Positions 1 to 7,302 of a stretch of DNA of 15,404 bases are shown piece by piece; positions within the stretch are counted from its first letter, which is position 1, and each line of letters begins with the position of its first letter. The DNA is from an uncultured Rhodocyclaceae bacterium (GTDB taxonomy: Bacteria > Pseudomonadota > Gammaproteobacteria > Burkholderiales > Rhodocyclaceae): assembly GCA_903930805.1 (NCBI GenBank), contig CAIYZZ010000514.1, positions 1-15,404 on the forward strand, written 5' to 3'. A program made the translations under genes and the position numbers. The notes beneath the pieces were generated by a model. The model ran no database searches. It was given only the letters and a program-made list of their open reading frames with translations, and had not been told where the DNA came from.

Positions 1-1989
1 GAGGAAATCCGCTACAAGAACGCCGAGATCCCGATCTTCCTGCACGGCGAGACGCGCACCAGCCGCCACATTCCCAACGACATCCTGCGCGAGCTGCACG
101 GCTTCATCCACATGTACGAGGACACGCCGGAGTTCATCGCCCGCCATGTCGTGCGCGAGGCGAAGAGCTACCTTGATTCGCTACCGCCCCCCTTCTTCCG
201 CGCACTGGTGCACTACGCTGCGGATGGTTCGTATTCCTGGCACTGCCCCGGCCACTCGGGCGGCGTCGCTTTCCTCAAGAGCCCGGTCGGCCAGATGTTC
301 CACCAGTTTTTCGGCGAGAACATGCTGCGCGCCGACGTCTGCAACGCGGTGGAAGAACTCGGCCAACTACTCGACCACACCGGCCCCGTCGCGGCTTCCG
401 AACGCAATGCTGCCCGCATCTTCAACGCCGACCACCTGTTCTTCGTCACCAACGGCACCTCGACCTCGAACAAGATCGTCTGGCACTCCACCGTCGCGCC
501 GGGCGACATCGTCATCGTCGACCGCAACTGCCACAAATCGATCCTGCACGCGATCATGATGACGGGCGCGATCCCCGTCTTTCTGATGCCGACGCGCAAC
601 AACTACGGCATCATCGGGCCGATCCCGAAGGAAGAGTTTTCCTGGAAGAACATCAAGAAGAAAATCGCCGCCCATCCCTTCGCCTCCAAGGTGCAAGGCA
701 AGCCGCGTGTGCTTACCATCACGCAGAGTACCTACGACGGCATCCTTTACAACGTCGAGGATATCAAGGCTGAACTCGACGGCAAGATCGACACGCTGCA
801 TTTCGACGAGGCCTGGCTGCCACATGCTGCCTTCCACGATTTTTACGGCGACTACCATGCGATCGGTGCCGACCGGCCACGCTGCAAGGAGTCGATGGTG
901 TTCTCCACGCAGTCGACCCACAAGTTGCTGGCTGGTCTATCGCAAGCCTCGCAGATTCTGGTGCAGGACGCCGAGAACAACAAGCTCGACCGCGATGTCT
1001 TCAACGAGGCGTACCTGATGCATACCTCGACCTCGCCGCAGTATTCGATCATCGCCTCGTGCGATGTTGCTGCAGCGATGATGGAGGAACCCGGCGGCAC
1101 CGCACTGGTCGAGGAGTCGATCAAGGAGGCGCTCGATTTCCGCCGCGCCATGCGCAAGGTTGACAAGGAATGGGGCGCCGACTGGTGGTTCCAGGTCTGG
1201 GGGCCGAAGGATCTGTCGGAAGAAGGCATCGAAGAACGTGAAGCCTGGATGCTCAAGGCCGGCGAGAAATGGCACGGCTTCGGCAAGCTGGCCAAGGGCT
1301 TCAACCTGCTCGATCCGATCAAGGCCACCGTCATCACACCCGGCCTCGACGTCGACGGCGACTTCTCCGACGAGTTCGGCATCCCCGCCGCGATCGTCAC
1401 CAAGTATCTCGCCGAGCACGGCGTGATCGTCGAGAAGTGCGGCCTCTACTCCTTCTTCATCATGTTCACCATCGGCATCACCAAGGGCCGCTGGAATACG
1501 CTGGTGACCGCGCTGCAACAGTTCAAGGACGACTACGACAAGAATCAGCCGCTCTGGAAGGTACTGCCGGAGTTCGTCGCCAAACACACTTGCTACGAAC
1601 GCATCGGCCTGCGCGATTTATGCACGCAGATCCATGATGTCTACAAGGCCAACGACGTGGCGCGCCTGACCACCGAGATGTATCTCTCCGACATGGTGCC
1701 GGCGATGCGCCCAGCCGATGCCTTTGCCAAGATGGCTCACCGCGAGATCGATCGCGTGTCGATTGATGAACTGGAGGGCCGCGTCACGGCGGTGCTGCTG
1801 ACGCCCTATCCGCCGGGCATTCCGCTATTGATTCCGGGCGAGCGCTTCAACGCAACCATCGTGCGCTACCTGCAATTTGCCCGCGACTTCAATGCGCGCT
1901 TCCCCAGCTTCGAGACCGATATCCACGGGCTTGTGAAGGCTGGGGGTGACGCGGGTAACGGCTATTACGTGGACTGCGTGCGACCGTAA
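1..1989 (+). CDS. Orn/Lys/Arg decarboxylase, PLP-dependent (5' truncated)
   Basis: Fold-type I PLP decarboxylase of the large inducible arginine/lysine/ornithine group (AdiA/CadA/SpeC-like). It removes the carboxyl group of a basic amino acid to give a polyamine or diamine, a reaction used in acid resistance or polyamine synthesis. The frame is open from base 1, giving 662 residues; family members are about 710-760, so roughly 90 N-terminal residues lie outside the window and the Met at 112 is internal. Visible landmarks, counted from base 1: HCPGHSGG near 81, TNGTSTSNK near 151, His178 in DRNCHKS (likely stacking on PLP), Asp269 in FDEAW (likely pairing with the pyridine nitrogen), and Lys308 in STHKLLAGLSQAS, the Schiff-base lysine (codon 922-924). 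The pattern after Lys308 (YLMHTSTSPQY) resembles AdiA, but I cannot fix the substrate. Its last 25 bp overlap the convergent 3' end of folA. Confidence 0.93.
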   Translation, partial: EEIRYKNAEIPIFLHGETRTSRHIPNDILRELHGFIHMYEDTPEFIARHVVREAKSYLDSLPPPFFRALVHYAADGSYSWHCPGHSGGVAFLKSPVGQMFHQFFGENMLRADVCNAVEELGQLLDHTGPVAASERNAARIFNADHLFFVTNGTSTSNKIVWHSTVAPGDIVIVDRNCHKSILHAIMMTGAIPVFLMPTRNNYGIIGPIPKEEFSWKNIKKKIAAHPFASKVQGKPRVLTITQSTYDGILYNVEDIKAELDGKIDTLHFDEAWLPHAAFHDFYGDYHAIGADRPRCKESMVFSTQSTHKLLAGLSQASQILVQDAENNKLDRDVFNEAYLMHTSTSPQYSIIASCDVAAAMMEEPGGTALVEESIKEALDFRRAMRKVDKEWGADWWFQVWGPKDLSEEGIEEREAWMLKAGEKWHGFGKLAKGFNLLDPIKATVITPGLDVDGDFSDEFGIPAAIVTKYLAEHGVIVEKCGLYSFFIMFTIGITKGRWNTLVTALQQFKDDYDKNQPLWKVLPEFVAKHTCYERIGLRDLCTQIHDVYKANDVARLTTEMYLSDMVPAMRPADAFAKMAHREIDRVSIDELEGRVTAVLLTPYPPGIPLLIPGERFNATIVRYLQFARDFNARFPSFETDIHGLVKAGGDAGNGYYVDCVRP

Positions 1990-2465
1990 GTGACGAAGGC
2001 GTAGCCGAGTCCGGCAGCGCTCAAGCCCGGGTTGCGGCTGAGTTCCTGCCACTGCGCCCGGTCGATGGGTGGGAAGTGAACATCGCCAGAAAATTCGGCG
2101 TCTATTTCCGTCAGCTCCAGACACTGGGCCAGCGGCAGTGCCTGGGCATATAACACCGCGCCACCGATGATGAATGCCGTCCCGCTACCGCCGACTTTTA
2201 CCGCTTCCTCCAGAGAATTGACCACGGTAGCACCGGCAGCCCTGTAGCCGACATTGCGTGTGACGACAATATTCGTGCGCCCCGGCAATGGCCGAAAACG
2301 TTCGGGCAATGATTCCCAGGTCTTGCGCCCCATGATCACCGCATGACCGGCGGTGAGCGCCTTGAAGTGTTTAAGGTCCTCCGGTAGGTGCCATGGCAGG
2401 GCATTATCCTTGCCGATGACACCGTCCTTCGCCACGGCGGCGATCAGAACCAGCGCCGCACTCAT
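1965..2465 (-). CDS. folA: Dihydrofolate reductase
   Basis: Reduces dihydrofolate to tetrahydrofolate with NADPH in the cytosol, regenerating the cofactor consumed by thymidylate synthase. The 166 residues match the usual 155-170 of bacterial type I DHFR. The family signature runs from VIG (16-18) through LPWHLPEDLKHFK (23-35). Asp30 is the equivalent of the E. coli active-site Asp27. A GRKTWESLP segment (46-54) and the IIGGAVLY motif in the C-terminal half bind NADPH. The ATG overlaps the glgA stop as ATGA, so translation is probably coupled to glgA. The 3' end overlaps the stop of the convergent decarboxylase gene by 25 bp, leaving no room for a dedicated terminator. Its usual partner thyA is about 12 kb away on the same strand. 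Identification is firm. Confidence 0.96.
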   Translation of the reverse strand: MSAALVLIAAVAKDGVIGKDNALPWHLPEDLKHFKALTAGHAVIMGRKTWESLPERFRPLPGRTNIVVTRNVGYRAAGATVVNSLEEAVKVGGSGTAFIIGGAVLYAQALPLAQCLELTEIDAEFSGDVHFPPIDRAQWQELSRNPGLSAAGLGYAFVTYGRTQST

Positions 2466-3916
2466 GCTGCCGGCTGCAGACTGCGATAAAGATCGAGATA
2501 ACGCCGTGCCGGATTTTTCCAGCTGTAGTCACCGGCCATGGCATTTTGCTGCAAGCGGCCCCAGCGCGCGGGGTCACGCCAGATTTCCACCGCCCAGCGC
2601 GCGGTGCCCAATAGGGTTTCGACCGTGGTTTCAGTGAAGACAAAGCCATTAGCAGTGCCATTGGCCAGTCCCGCAACGGAGTAATTGACCACGGTATCCG
2701 CCAGTCCGCCAGTGGCACGCACCAACGGCGGCGTACCATAAGCCAGGCTGTACATCTGATTGAGGCCACAGGGTTCGAAACGCGACGGCATCAGGAAAAT
2801 ATCGGCGCCCGCTTCGATGCGATGCGCCAATGCCTCGTTGAAGCCGATGGTGACGGCAACATTGCCCGGGTAGCGCACCGCGAGTTCGAGGAAGGCAGCT
2901 TCGAGCGTCTTGTCGCCATTGCCCAGCACGACCAACTGCGCCGGCAGTTCTGCCAGCATGTCGCCCGCAACGGCCACGAGATCCAGTCCTTTCTGACTGG
3001 TCAGGCGGCTGACGACGCCGAACAGAGGGCAGTCGGTGCGAACCGCCAACCCCACCTCGCGTTGCAAGGCCGACTTGTTGGCAGCCTTGCCTTTCAGGTG
3101 GGTACGATCGTAAGTTGCGGCGAGATGACTGTCGTGTGCCGGGTTCCAGATAGCCGTGTCGATGCCGTTGAGAATGCCGGTCAATTCGCCCGCGCGGTTT
3201 TTCAGCAGGCCCTGCAAGCCCATGCCCTCGGCGGCAGTCTGGATCTCGCGGGCATAGGTGGGGCTGACGGTGGTAAGTGCATCGGCATGTCGCAGGCCAG
3301 CCTTGAGAAAAGACAGATAACCGTAGTATTCGACGCCATCGATGTGCCAGTCGGTGGCCGACAATCCGAGTTCCCCCATGACGGTGAAAGGGAACACCCC
3401 CTGGAAGGCCAGGTTATGAATCGTCAGTACCGTTGCCGCGCCGTCGTCTTCGTAAAAGCGCAGGTAATACGGCGCCAGGCCAGTTTGCCAATCATGGCAA
3501 TGCAGGACATCGGGACGCCAGTCGAGCGAACTGCCAGCACCCGACAGATACGCGGCGACACGCGAGAGCAGGCCGAAGCGCAGTGGATTGTCGAGCCAAT
3601 CTATGCCTTCCGGGCCAAGGTATGGGTTGCCCGGCCGGTCGAAGAGCGCCGGGCAATCGACGAGCCAGAGCGGCAAACCATCCGGGCTCGTCGCTTCCAG
3701 CAGGTCGGCCACCGGCAATTGGCCGCCGAGATTGCTGAGGTGGGCAACATGCTTCGCCGCAGGGAAAGCGGCGTGGAGCGCCGGGTAGTAAGGCACCAGC
3801 ACGCGCACATCACAACCCGCCTGGCGCAAGGCCTGCGGCAGCGCACCGGCAACGTCACCCAGACCGCCGGTCTTTACCCACGGTGCGATTTCAGAGGTAG
3901 CAAATAAAACTTTCAT
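2462..3916 (-). CDS. glgA: Glycogen synthase (ADP-glucose-dependent)
   Basis: GT5 retaining glucosyltransferase that adds glucose from ADP-glucose to the non-reducing end of alpha-1,4-glucan; cytosolic. At 484 residues it matches typical GlgA (about 477-490). The N-terminal starch-synthase catalytic domain begins with the ADP-glucose-binding KTGGLGDVAG motif (15-24). HCHDW lies near 139-143 and TIHNLAFQG near 165-173. The C-terminal GT1-like domain carries SRLTSQKG (303-310), SRFEPCGLNQMY with Glu381 (378-389), and RATGGL (400-405). The ribosome site is weak (AACCAAG just before the ATG). The substrate supplier glgC is about 8 kb upstream on the same strand, separated by glycogen-degradation genes and an accessory block. 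The stop overlaps the folA start as ATGA. Confidence 0.97.
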   Translation of the reverse strand: MKVLFATSEIAPWVKTGGLGDVAGALPQALRQAGCDVRVLVPYYPALHAAFPAAKHVAHLSNLGGQLPVADLLEATSPDGLPLWLVDCPALFDRPGNPYLGPEGIDWLDNPLRFGLLSRVAAYLSGAGSSLDWRPDVLHCHDWQTGLAPYYLRFYEDDGAATVLTIHNLAFQGVFPFTVMGELGLSATDWHIDGVEYYGYLSFLKAGLRHADALTTVSPTYAREIQTAAEGMGLQGLLKNRAGELTGILNGIDTAIWNPAHDSHLAATYDRTHLKGKAANKSALQREVGLAVRTDCPLFGVVSRLTSQKGLDLVAVAGDMLAELPAQLVVLGNGDKTLEAAFLELAVRYPGNVAVTIGFNEALAHRIEAGADIFLMPSRFEPCGLNQMYSLAYGTPPLVRATGGLADTVVNYSVAGLANGTANGFVFTETTVETLLGTARWAVEIWRDPARWGRLQQNAMAGDYSWKNPARRYLDLYRSLQPAA

Positions 3917-3940
3917 CTTGGTTTCACAATCAGGGTGAGT

Positions 3941-4201
3941 TCAATGCTGGACGGCTGCACGCTTGCGAGGTGCCTTTACGGTCAATCCTTGCGCCTCCTG
4001 CGCGAAAGCCAGCAGGCTAGCCAGGGCTTTATTGACCGCAGCAGATGTTGGAAATGCCTTCTGTATTTCCGGCTGCAAGACCACCACATTGCTTCCCTGA
4101 GTGAAGCGCTTGAAGTACTTGCCGCGCACACCGACGCCAAGCTGCTCACGCTTCAACTCGGGGATATCCTGATCAAATTTTGTCGTAGATACTTTTTTCA
4201 T
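3941..4201 (-). CDS. Putative antitoxin paired with BrnT-type toxin
   Basis: An 86-residue, basic, soluble protein. I assign it as antitoxin by position: its start lies 29 bp inside the 3' end of the BrnT-like toxin gene, the toxin-first order usual for brnTA pairs. The first third (residues 2-33) is rich in Lys and charged residues and includes GVGVRGKYFKRF. A VVVLQPEIQKAFPTSAAVNKALASLLAFAQE segment follows (about 38-68), and looks like a beta-strand plus helix, a possible dimerisation or DNA-binding element. The tail is basic (KAPRKRA). It does not show the RLDxxVxxxFR...GYQTRIN pattern of classical BrnA, so it appears to belong to another antitoxin family. An AAAGG ribosome site lies 8 nt before the ATG. 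The function is inferred from context, not from a recognised domain. Confidence 0.7.
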   Translation of the reverse strand: MKKVSTTKFDQDIPELKREQLGVGVRGKYFKRFTQGSNVVVLQPEIQKAFPTSAAVNKALASLLAFAQEAQGLTVKAPRKRAAVQH

Positions 4202-4448
4202 ATCGCGTCGCCTTTCGTGCGCTGATGATGCGAAGATTTCTGCGGCGTTCAGTGTGAATCACCACAAGAAGTCGTCCCTTGTTTGAGATACCGTAGGTGC
4301 GGCTTCTGTCCTCGGATTCAAAGTGGTCCGTATCTGCGAAGGTCAGCGCCAGATCATCCGCAAACACACTCACCGCCTCGTCAAACGACACACCGTGTTT
4401 TTGCAGATTGCTCGCCGCCTTCTGGTCGTCCCATTCAAATCTAAACAT
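4173..4448 (-). CDS. brnT: BrnT-like ribonuclease toxin (DUF497)
   Basis: Small toxin of the BrnT family (RelE-like fold, ribosome-independent RNase in the characterised Brucella member). Family hallmarks are visible: FEWDDQKAASNLQKHGVSFDEAVSVF at the N terminus, a central acidic segment (DTDHFESEDRSRTYG), then GRLLVVIHTERRRNLRIISARKATRYEKSIYD at the C terminus. The 91-residue length is typical. I chose the ATG at 4446-4448, which follows an AGG-containing ribosome site by 8 nt; a TTG two codons upstream (4452-4454) is possible but lacks such spacing. The antitoxin gene overlaps its 3' end. The conserved core looks intact, so the toxin is probably active unless neutralised. Its placement between Uma2 and glgA suggests acquisition together with the adjacent accessory genes. 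Confidence 0.88.
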   Translation of the reverse strand: MFRFEWDDQKAASNLQKHGVSFDEAVSVFADDLALTFADTDHFESEDRSRTYGISNKGRLLVVIHTERRRNLRIISARKATRYEKSIYDKI

Positions 4449-4480
4449 GAGCAATACCTACTGCGCTAACTGACGCGAAA

Positions 4481-4499
4481 GGCGCGACCTGATCACGCC
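4481..4499. promoter_or_regulatory. Imperfect palindrome upstream of brnT, candidate operator
   Basis: The 19-bp sequence GGCGCGACCTGATCACGCC is a dyad with 7 of 9 pairs matching around a central T. It lies about 33 bp before the brnT ATG. Type II toxin-antitoxin operons are commonly autorepressed by the antitoxin at such dyads, so this is a candidate operator. That role is inference; a GC-rich dyad of this quality can occur by chance. Confidence 0.3.
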
Positions 4500-4546
4500 A
4501 GACTGAGTTGAAGGAGATCGGGTAATTCGAGCCTGGCCCATTTAAT

Positions 4547-4927
4547 CTAGGGAGCAAGCGACCCATTGAACTCACGAAGCCGATCTTCGACAAACGCGGA
4601 AATTTCATTTGGGACCTCGGACGACATAGCGAGAAATTGGTTTAGAACTCGGTCACGCTTGAACGGCCCATTTGCATAGAGAAACGGGGTGTCGTTTACT
4701 CCAGCCATTGGTTCGCCGTCGTCAACGACGTAATGGGAAAAGCCACGCTCTTTGTGCCAAGCGACGGAATGTTCGTTTACGTGTTTGTCATACGCGAGCT
4801 GAAAACCGCAAATGGAGCCACTTTCTTCTACCCACACAACGAGATCAATGTCATGGCAAAAGAACCAGCGGCGCTTTGGTTCGCCTTTCACCTGCTGGAC
4901 ATTGCGAAGCTCCCTGAGCATCAACAT
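4547..4927 (-). CDS. Conserved hypothetical protein, ~126 aa
   Basis: I recognise no named domain. The frame is open much further upstream (to 5221), but the upstream part is low-complexity shadow sequence antisense-like in character and lies inside the Uma2 gene, so the real start is probably ATG 4925-4927 or 4919-4921. Neither has a good ribosome site. The body is protein-like: RRWFFCHDIDLVVWVEESG, FQLAYDKHVNEHSVAWHKERGFSHYVVDDGEP, then a charged C-terminal helix (ISAFVEDRLREF). The aromatic and acidic pattern suggests a small globular soluble protein. There is no signal peptide or membrane segment. GC is locally low (28 of 60 in 4621-4680, against about 63% in a sampled stretch of glgP), which supports acquisition with its neighbours. 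It starts 37 bp after Uma2 and may be co-transcribed with it. Confidence 0.62.
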   Translation of the reverse strand: MLMLRELRNVQQVKGEPKRRWFFCHDIDLVVWVEESGSICGFQLAYDKHVNEHSVAWHKERGFSHYVVDDGEPMAGVNDTPFLYANGPFKRDRVLNQFLAMSSEVPNEISAFVEDRLREFNGSLAP

Positions 4928-4964
4928 AAAACAGGGACAAACCACGATTTCCGCCACATCCTCA

Positions 4965-5582
4965 TCACCCCGGTAAATCCGCAAAGACAGCCTCCAACGG
5001 CACGCGCAATGTTGGCAGGAGCCGTGAGGCGGCGGTTTTGTCGGTTGCAGCTTCGGCGTAGATGGAGGCTTCCTGATGCAGGACATAAGCATCGTTTTCC
5101 AGCGCCAGGACATCGATGGTGGCCAAGCCGGGATTGACGATCCAGTATTCGCGCACACCGAAGCGCTGGTAGAGGGCATGCTTGACAACAAAATCACGGT
5201 GCTGGGACGAGGGTGAAACAATTTCGACGATCAGGTCGGGGGCACCGAAGATACCGCGCGATTGCAGGAGATTCTTGTGTTCGGGCGCAAGGTAGAGCAA
5301 ATCGGGCTGGGTGATGTTTTGTTCATCAAAAATCACGTCGAGCGGCGCGGCAAGCACAAGACCGCCAAGATTATTTGCCGTGACATGGTTGCCTAACAGT
5401 AGCGACAGTCGCATGGAGACAATTTGGTGTGCAGCGGCAGGGGCTGGAGCCATGGACAGTTTTCCTCCTTCAATAACCTCGATGCACTCACCCTCCGGCA
5501 GGATGCGGTAATCGGCATAGGTAAATGGCGCAACGATCTCGACGGATAAGACGGCGGGGCGTTCGGCAACGATGCTGTTCAT
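4965..5582 (-). CDS. Uma2 family protein (PD-(D/E)XK nuclease-like, DUF820)
   Basis: Member of the Uma2/DUF820 family, predicted restriction-endonuclease-like proteins that are abundant in cyanobacteria and scattered in other bacteria; their substrate is generally unknown. At 205 residues the length is typical (about 185-210). The core nuclease-like signature is present: an acidic EVIEGGKL segment (35-42), QPDLLYL with Asp94, PDLIVEIVSPSS with Glu120 (115-126), then KHALYQRFGVREYWIVNP (134-151). The start at 5580-5582 is supported by a GAGGGAG ribosome site 8 nt upstream. The gene begins 54 bp after pgi. It has no obvious role in glycogen metabolism and probably belongs with the accessory block containing the toxin-antitoxin pair. 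Nuclease activity is a family prediction only. Confidence 0.88.
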   Translation of the reverse strand: MNSIVAERPAVLSVEIVAPFTYADYRILPEGECIEVIEGGKLSMAPAPAAAHQIVSMRLSLLLGNHVTANNLGGLVLAAPLDVIFDEQNITQPDLLYLAPEHKNLLQSRGIFGAPDLIVEIVSPSSQHRDFVVKHALYQRFGVREYWIVNPGLATIDVLALENDAYVLHQEASIYAEAATDKTAASRLLPTLRVPLEAVFADLPG

Positions 5583-5636
5583 GGCGTTGGCTCCCTCAAT
5601 GACGTGCGAAAATCATACGCCACCGTGACATGCGCG

Positions 5637-7295
5637 TCACTTGCCGCTACCGCACGCGACAATCAAGCCGGCCGTTGAACCATCAACGTTGGTCACTGGC
5701 GTCGTACCTTCGATCATCGGCAGCAGCGAATTGGCGATCTGCTTGCCATACTCGACGCCCCACTGGTCGAAGGCGTCGAGGTGCCAGAGCACACCGAGGG
5801 TGAATACCTTGTGCTCGTACATCGCGATGAGTGCACCGAGGGTGTACGGGTCAAGACGGGGCAGGAGCAGCGTGGTTGAGGGTTGGTTGCCGGGGAAGAT
5901 CTTGTAGGGTGCCAGAAAGGACGGATCGGGCGCGACGGTGCCCGCAGAAGTCGGCGCTGGCGGGACGGCAGCAGAGAGTTCGGCAAAGGCCTCGGCTTCG
6001 GTCTTGCCCTTCATTAGCGCCGCGCTTTGCGCGAAGCAGTTCGCCAGCAGTTTTTCGTGATGGCCGGCAAGCGGAAAATCGGCTTCACGACAGGCGATGA
6101 ACTCGCAGGACAGCGCCCTGCCTCCCTGATGCAGTAGCTGATAAAACGCGTGCTGACCGTTGGTACCTGGTTCGCCCCACAGAATTGGCAAGGTGGGGCA
6201 GCCGACCAATTTTCCTTCCCGGTCGATCTGCTTGCCAAGGCTCTCCATTTCGAGTTGCTGCAGATAGCGCGGCAGCAGGCCGAGCGACTGGCTGTAGGGC
6301 AGCACTGCGCGGGTTTGCAGCCCGAGAAAATCGGCATTCCAGAGTTCAACGAGCGCCAGCAGTGCCGGCAGATTTTCCAGCGGCGGGGCCGTGAAATAAT
6401 GCTCGTCCATCGCCCGCGCACCGGCGAGGAGCGACTCGAAACCGGCGAAGCCGATGGCCAATGCCAGCGGCAGACCGATGGCCGACCAGAGCGAGAAACG
6501 CCCGCCCACCCAGTCCCAGAAAGCGAAAGCATTGTCCGGGTCAATACCGAAAGCGGCCACCCGATCGAGTGCGGTAGAGACGGCGACAAAGTGACGGGAC
6601 ACGGCACCCTCACCCAGCGCCGCCGTCAGCCAGGCGCGCGCCGAGCAGGCATTCTGCATCGTCTCCTGCGTGGTGAAGGTCTTGCTGGCAATGATGAACA
6701 GCGTGGTACGTGGCGCCAGATTAGCCAGCGTAGTGGCAAGATCGGCACCGTCAAGGTTGGCGACGTAATGTACGCGCAAATGCGGGACGCGATGCGCGGC
6801 CAGCGCCTGCGTCGCCATGCGCGGGCCGAGATCGGAGCCGCCAATGCCGATATTGACGATATCGGTAATCGGCTCGCCGGTGGCACCGCGCCACTTTCCG
6901 GAATGAATCGCGTCGCAGAAGCCGCGCATCTTGTCGAGAACGGCACGCACATCCGGCATAACGTCGTGGCCGGCGACCATGAGCGGTCCGCCGACATGAC
7001 GCAGGGCGACATGCAGTACCGCGCGCCCTTCGGTATGGTTGATCGGCTCGCCGGCACGCATGCGCGCGATCCAGCCCGGCACATCGGCGGTTTCCCACAA
7101 CCCGGCCAGGATCGGCAACGTTTCTGCGGTGATGCGCTGCTTCGACAGATCGAGCAACCAGTCGTTCCAATGCACGGTCAGGCGCTGGAAGCGCGTCTGA
7201 TCATGTTTGAACAGGTCACGCAGGTGCTGGTCACGCAGGCCGTGGGCGTGGCGCTCGGCATGCTTCCAGGCGGGAGAGTGGAGAATGGGTGTCAT
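5637..7295 (-). CDS. pgi: Glucose-6-phosphate isomerase
   Basis: Interconverts glucose-6-phosphate and fructose-6-phosphate in the cytosol, linking glycolysis and gluconeogenesis to the glycogen pool. At 552 residues it is the standard bacterial/eukaryotic long form. Visible elements: NIGIGGSDLGPRMA (148-161), the phosphate-binding SKTFTTQET segment (204-212), signature 1 DWVGGRFSLWSAIG (261-274), the catalytic region GEPGTNGQHAF with base Glu375 and His382, and signature 2 ending FDQWGVEYGK with Lys518. All expected catalytic residues are present. The ATG lies only 7 bp after the glgP stop, so it is very likely in the same operon; the ribosome site would fall inside the end of glgP and is weak, suggesting coupling. 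Pgi close to glgP allows glucose-1-P from glycogen to enter glycolysis once a phosphoglucomutase (not in the window) has acted. Confidence 0.97.
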   Translation of the reverse strand: MTPILHSPAWKHAERHAHGLRDQHLRDLFKHDQTRFQRLTVHWNDWLLDLSKQRITAETLPILAGLWETADVPGWIARMRAGEPINHTEGRAVLHVALRHVGGPLMVAGHDVMPDVRAVLDKMRGFCDAIHSGKWRGATGEPITDIVNIGIGGSDLGPRMATQALAAHRVPHLRVHYVANLDGADLATTLANLAPRTTLFIIASKTFTTQETMQNACSARAWLTAALGEGAVSRHFVAVSTALDRVAAFGIDPDNAFAFWDWVGGRFSLWSAIGLPLALAIGFAGFESLLAGARAMDEHYFTAPPLENLPALLALVELWNADFLGLQTRAVLPYSQSLGLLPRYLQQLEMESLGKQIDREGKLVGCPTLPILWGEPGTNGQHAFYQLLHQGGRALSCEFIACREADFPLAGHHEKLLANCFAQSAALMKGKTEAEAFAELSAAVPPAPTSAGTVAPDPSFLAPYKIFPGNQPSTTLLLPRLDPYTLGALIAMYEHKVFTLGVLWHLDAFDQWGVEYGKQIANSLLPMIEGTTPVTNVDGSTAGLIVACGSGK

Positions 7296-7302
7296 CGCTT
7301 GC

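Noticed and set aside
2822..3907. 361-codon + strand open frame opposite glgA
   Set aside because: It covers most of glgA in antisense and has no motif or convincing ribosome site.
4928..5221. N-terminal extension of the hypothetical gene at 4547-4927
   Set aside because: Most of it (4965-5221) lies inside the Uma2 coding region, in another frame. The translation is Ser/Pro/Arg-rich and unlike the well-formed downstream part.
5625..5640. GTGAC-N6-GTCAC inverted repeat at the pgi stop as a CRP site or terminator
   Set aside because: The GTGA and TCAC halves are 8 bp apart, not the 6 bp of a CRP site, and no U-run follows on the - strand. The 5-bp stem is too weak to call.
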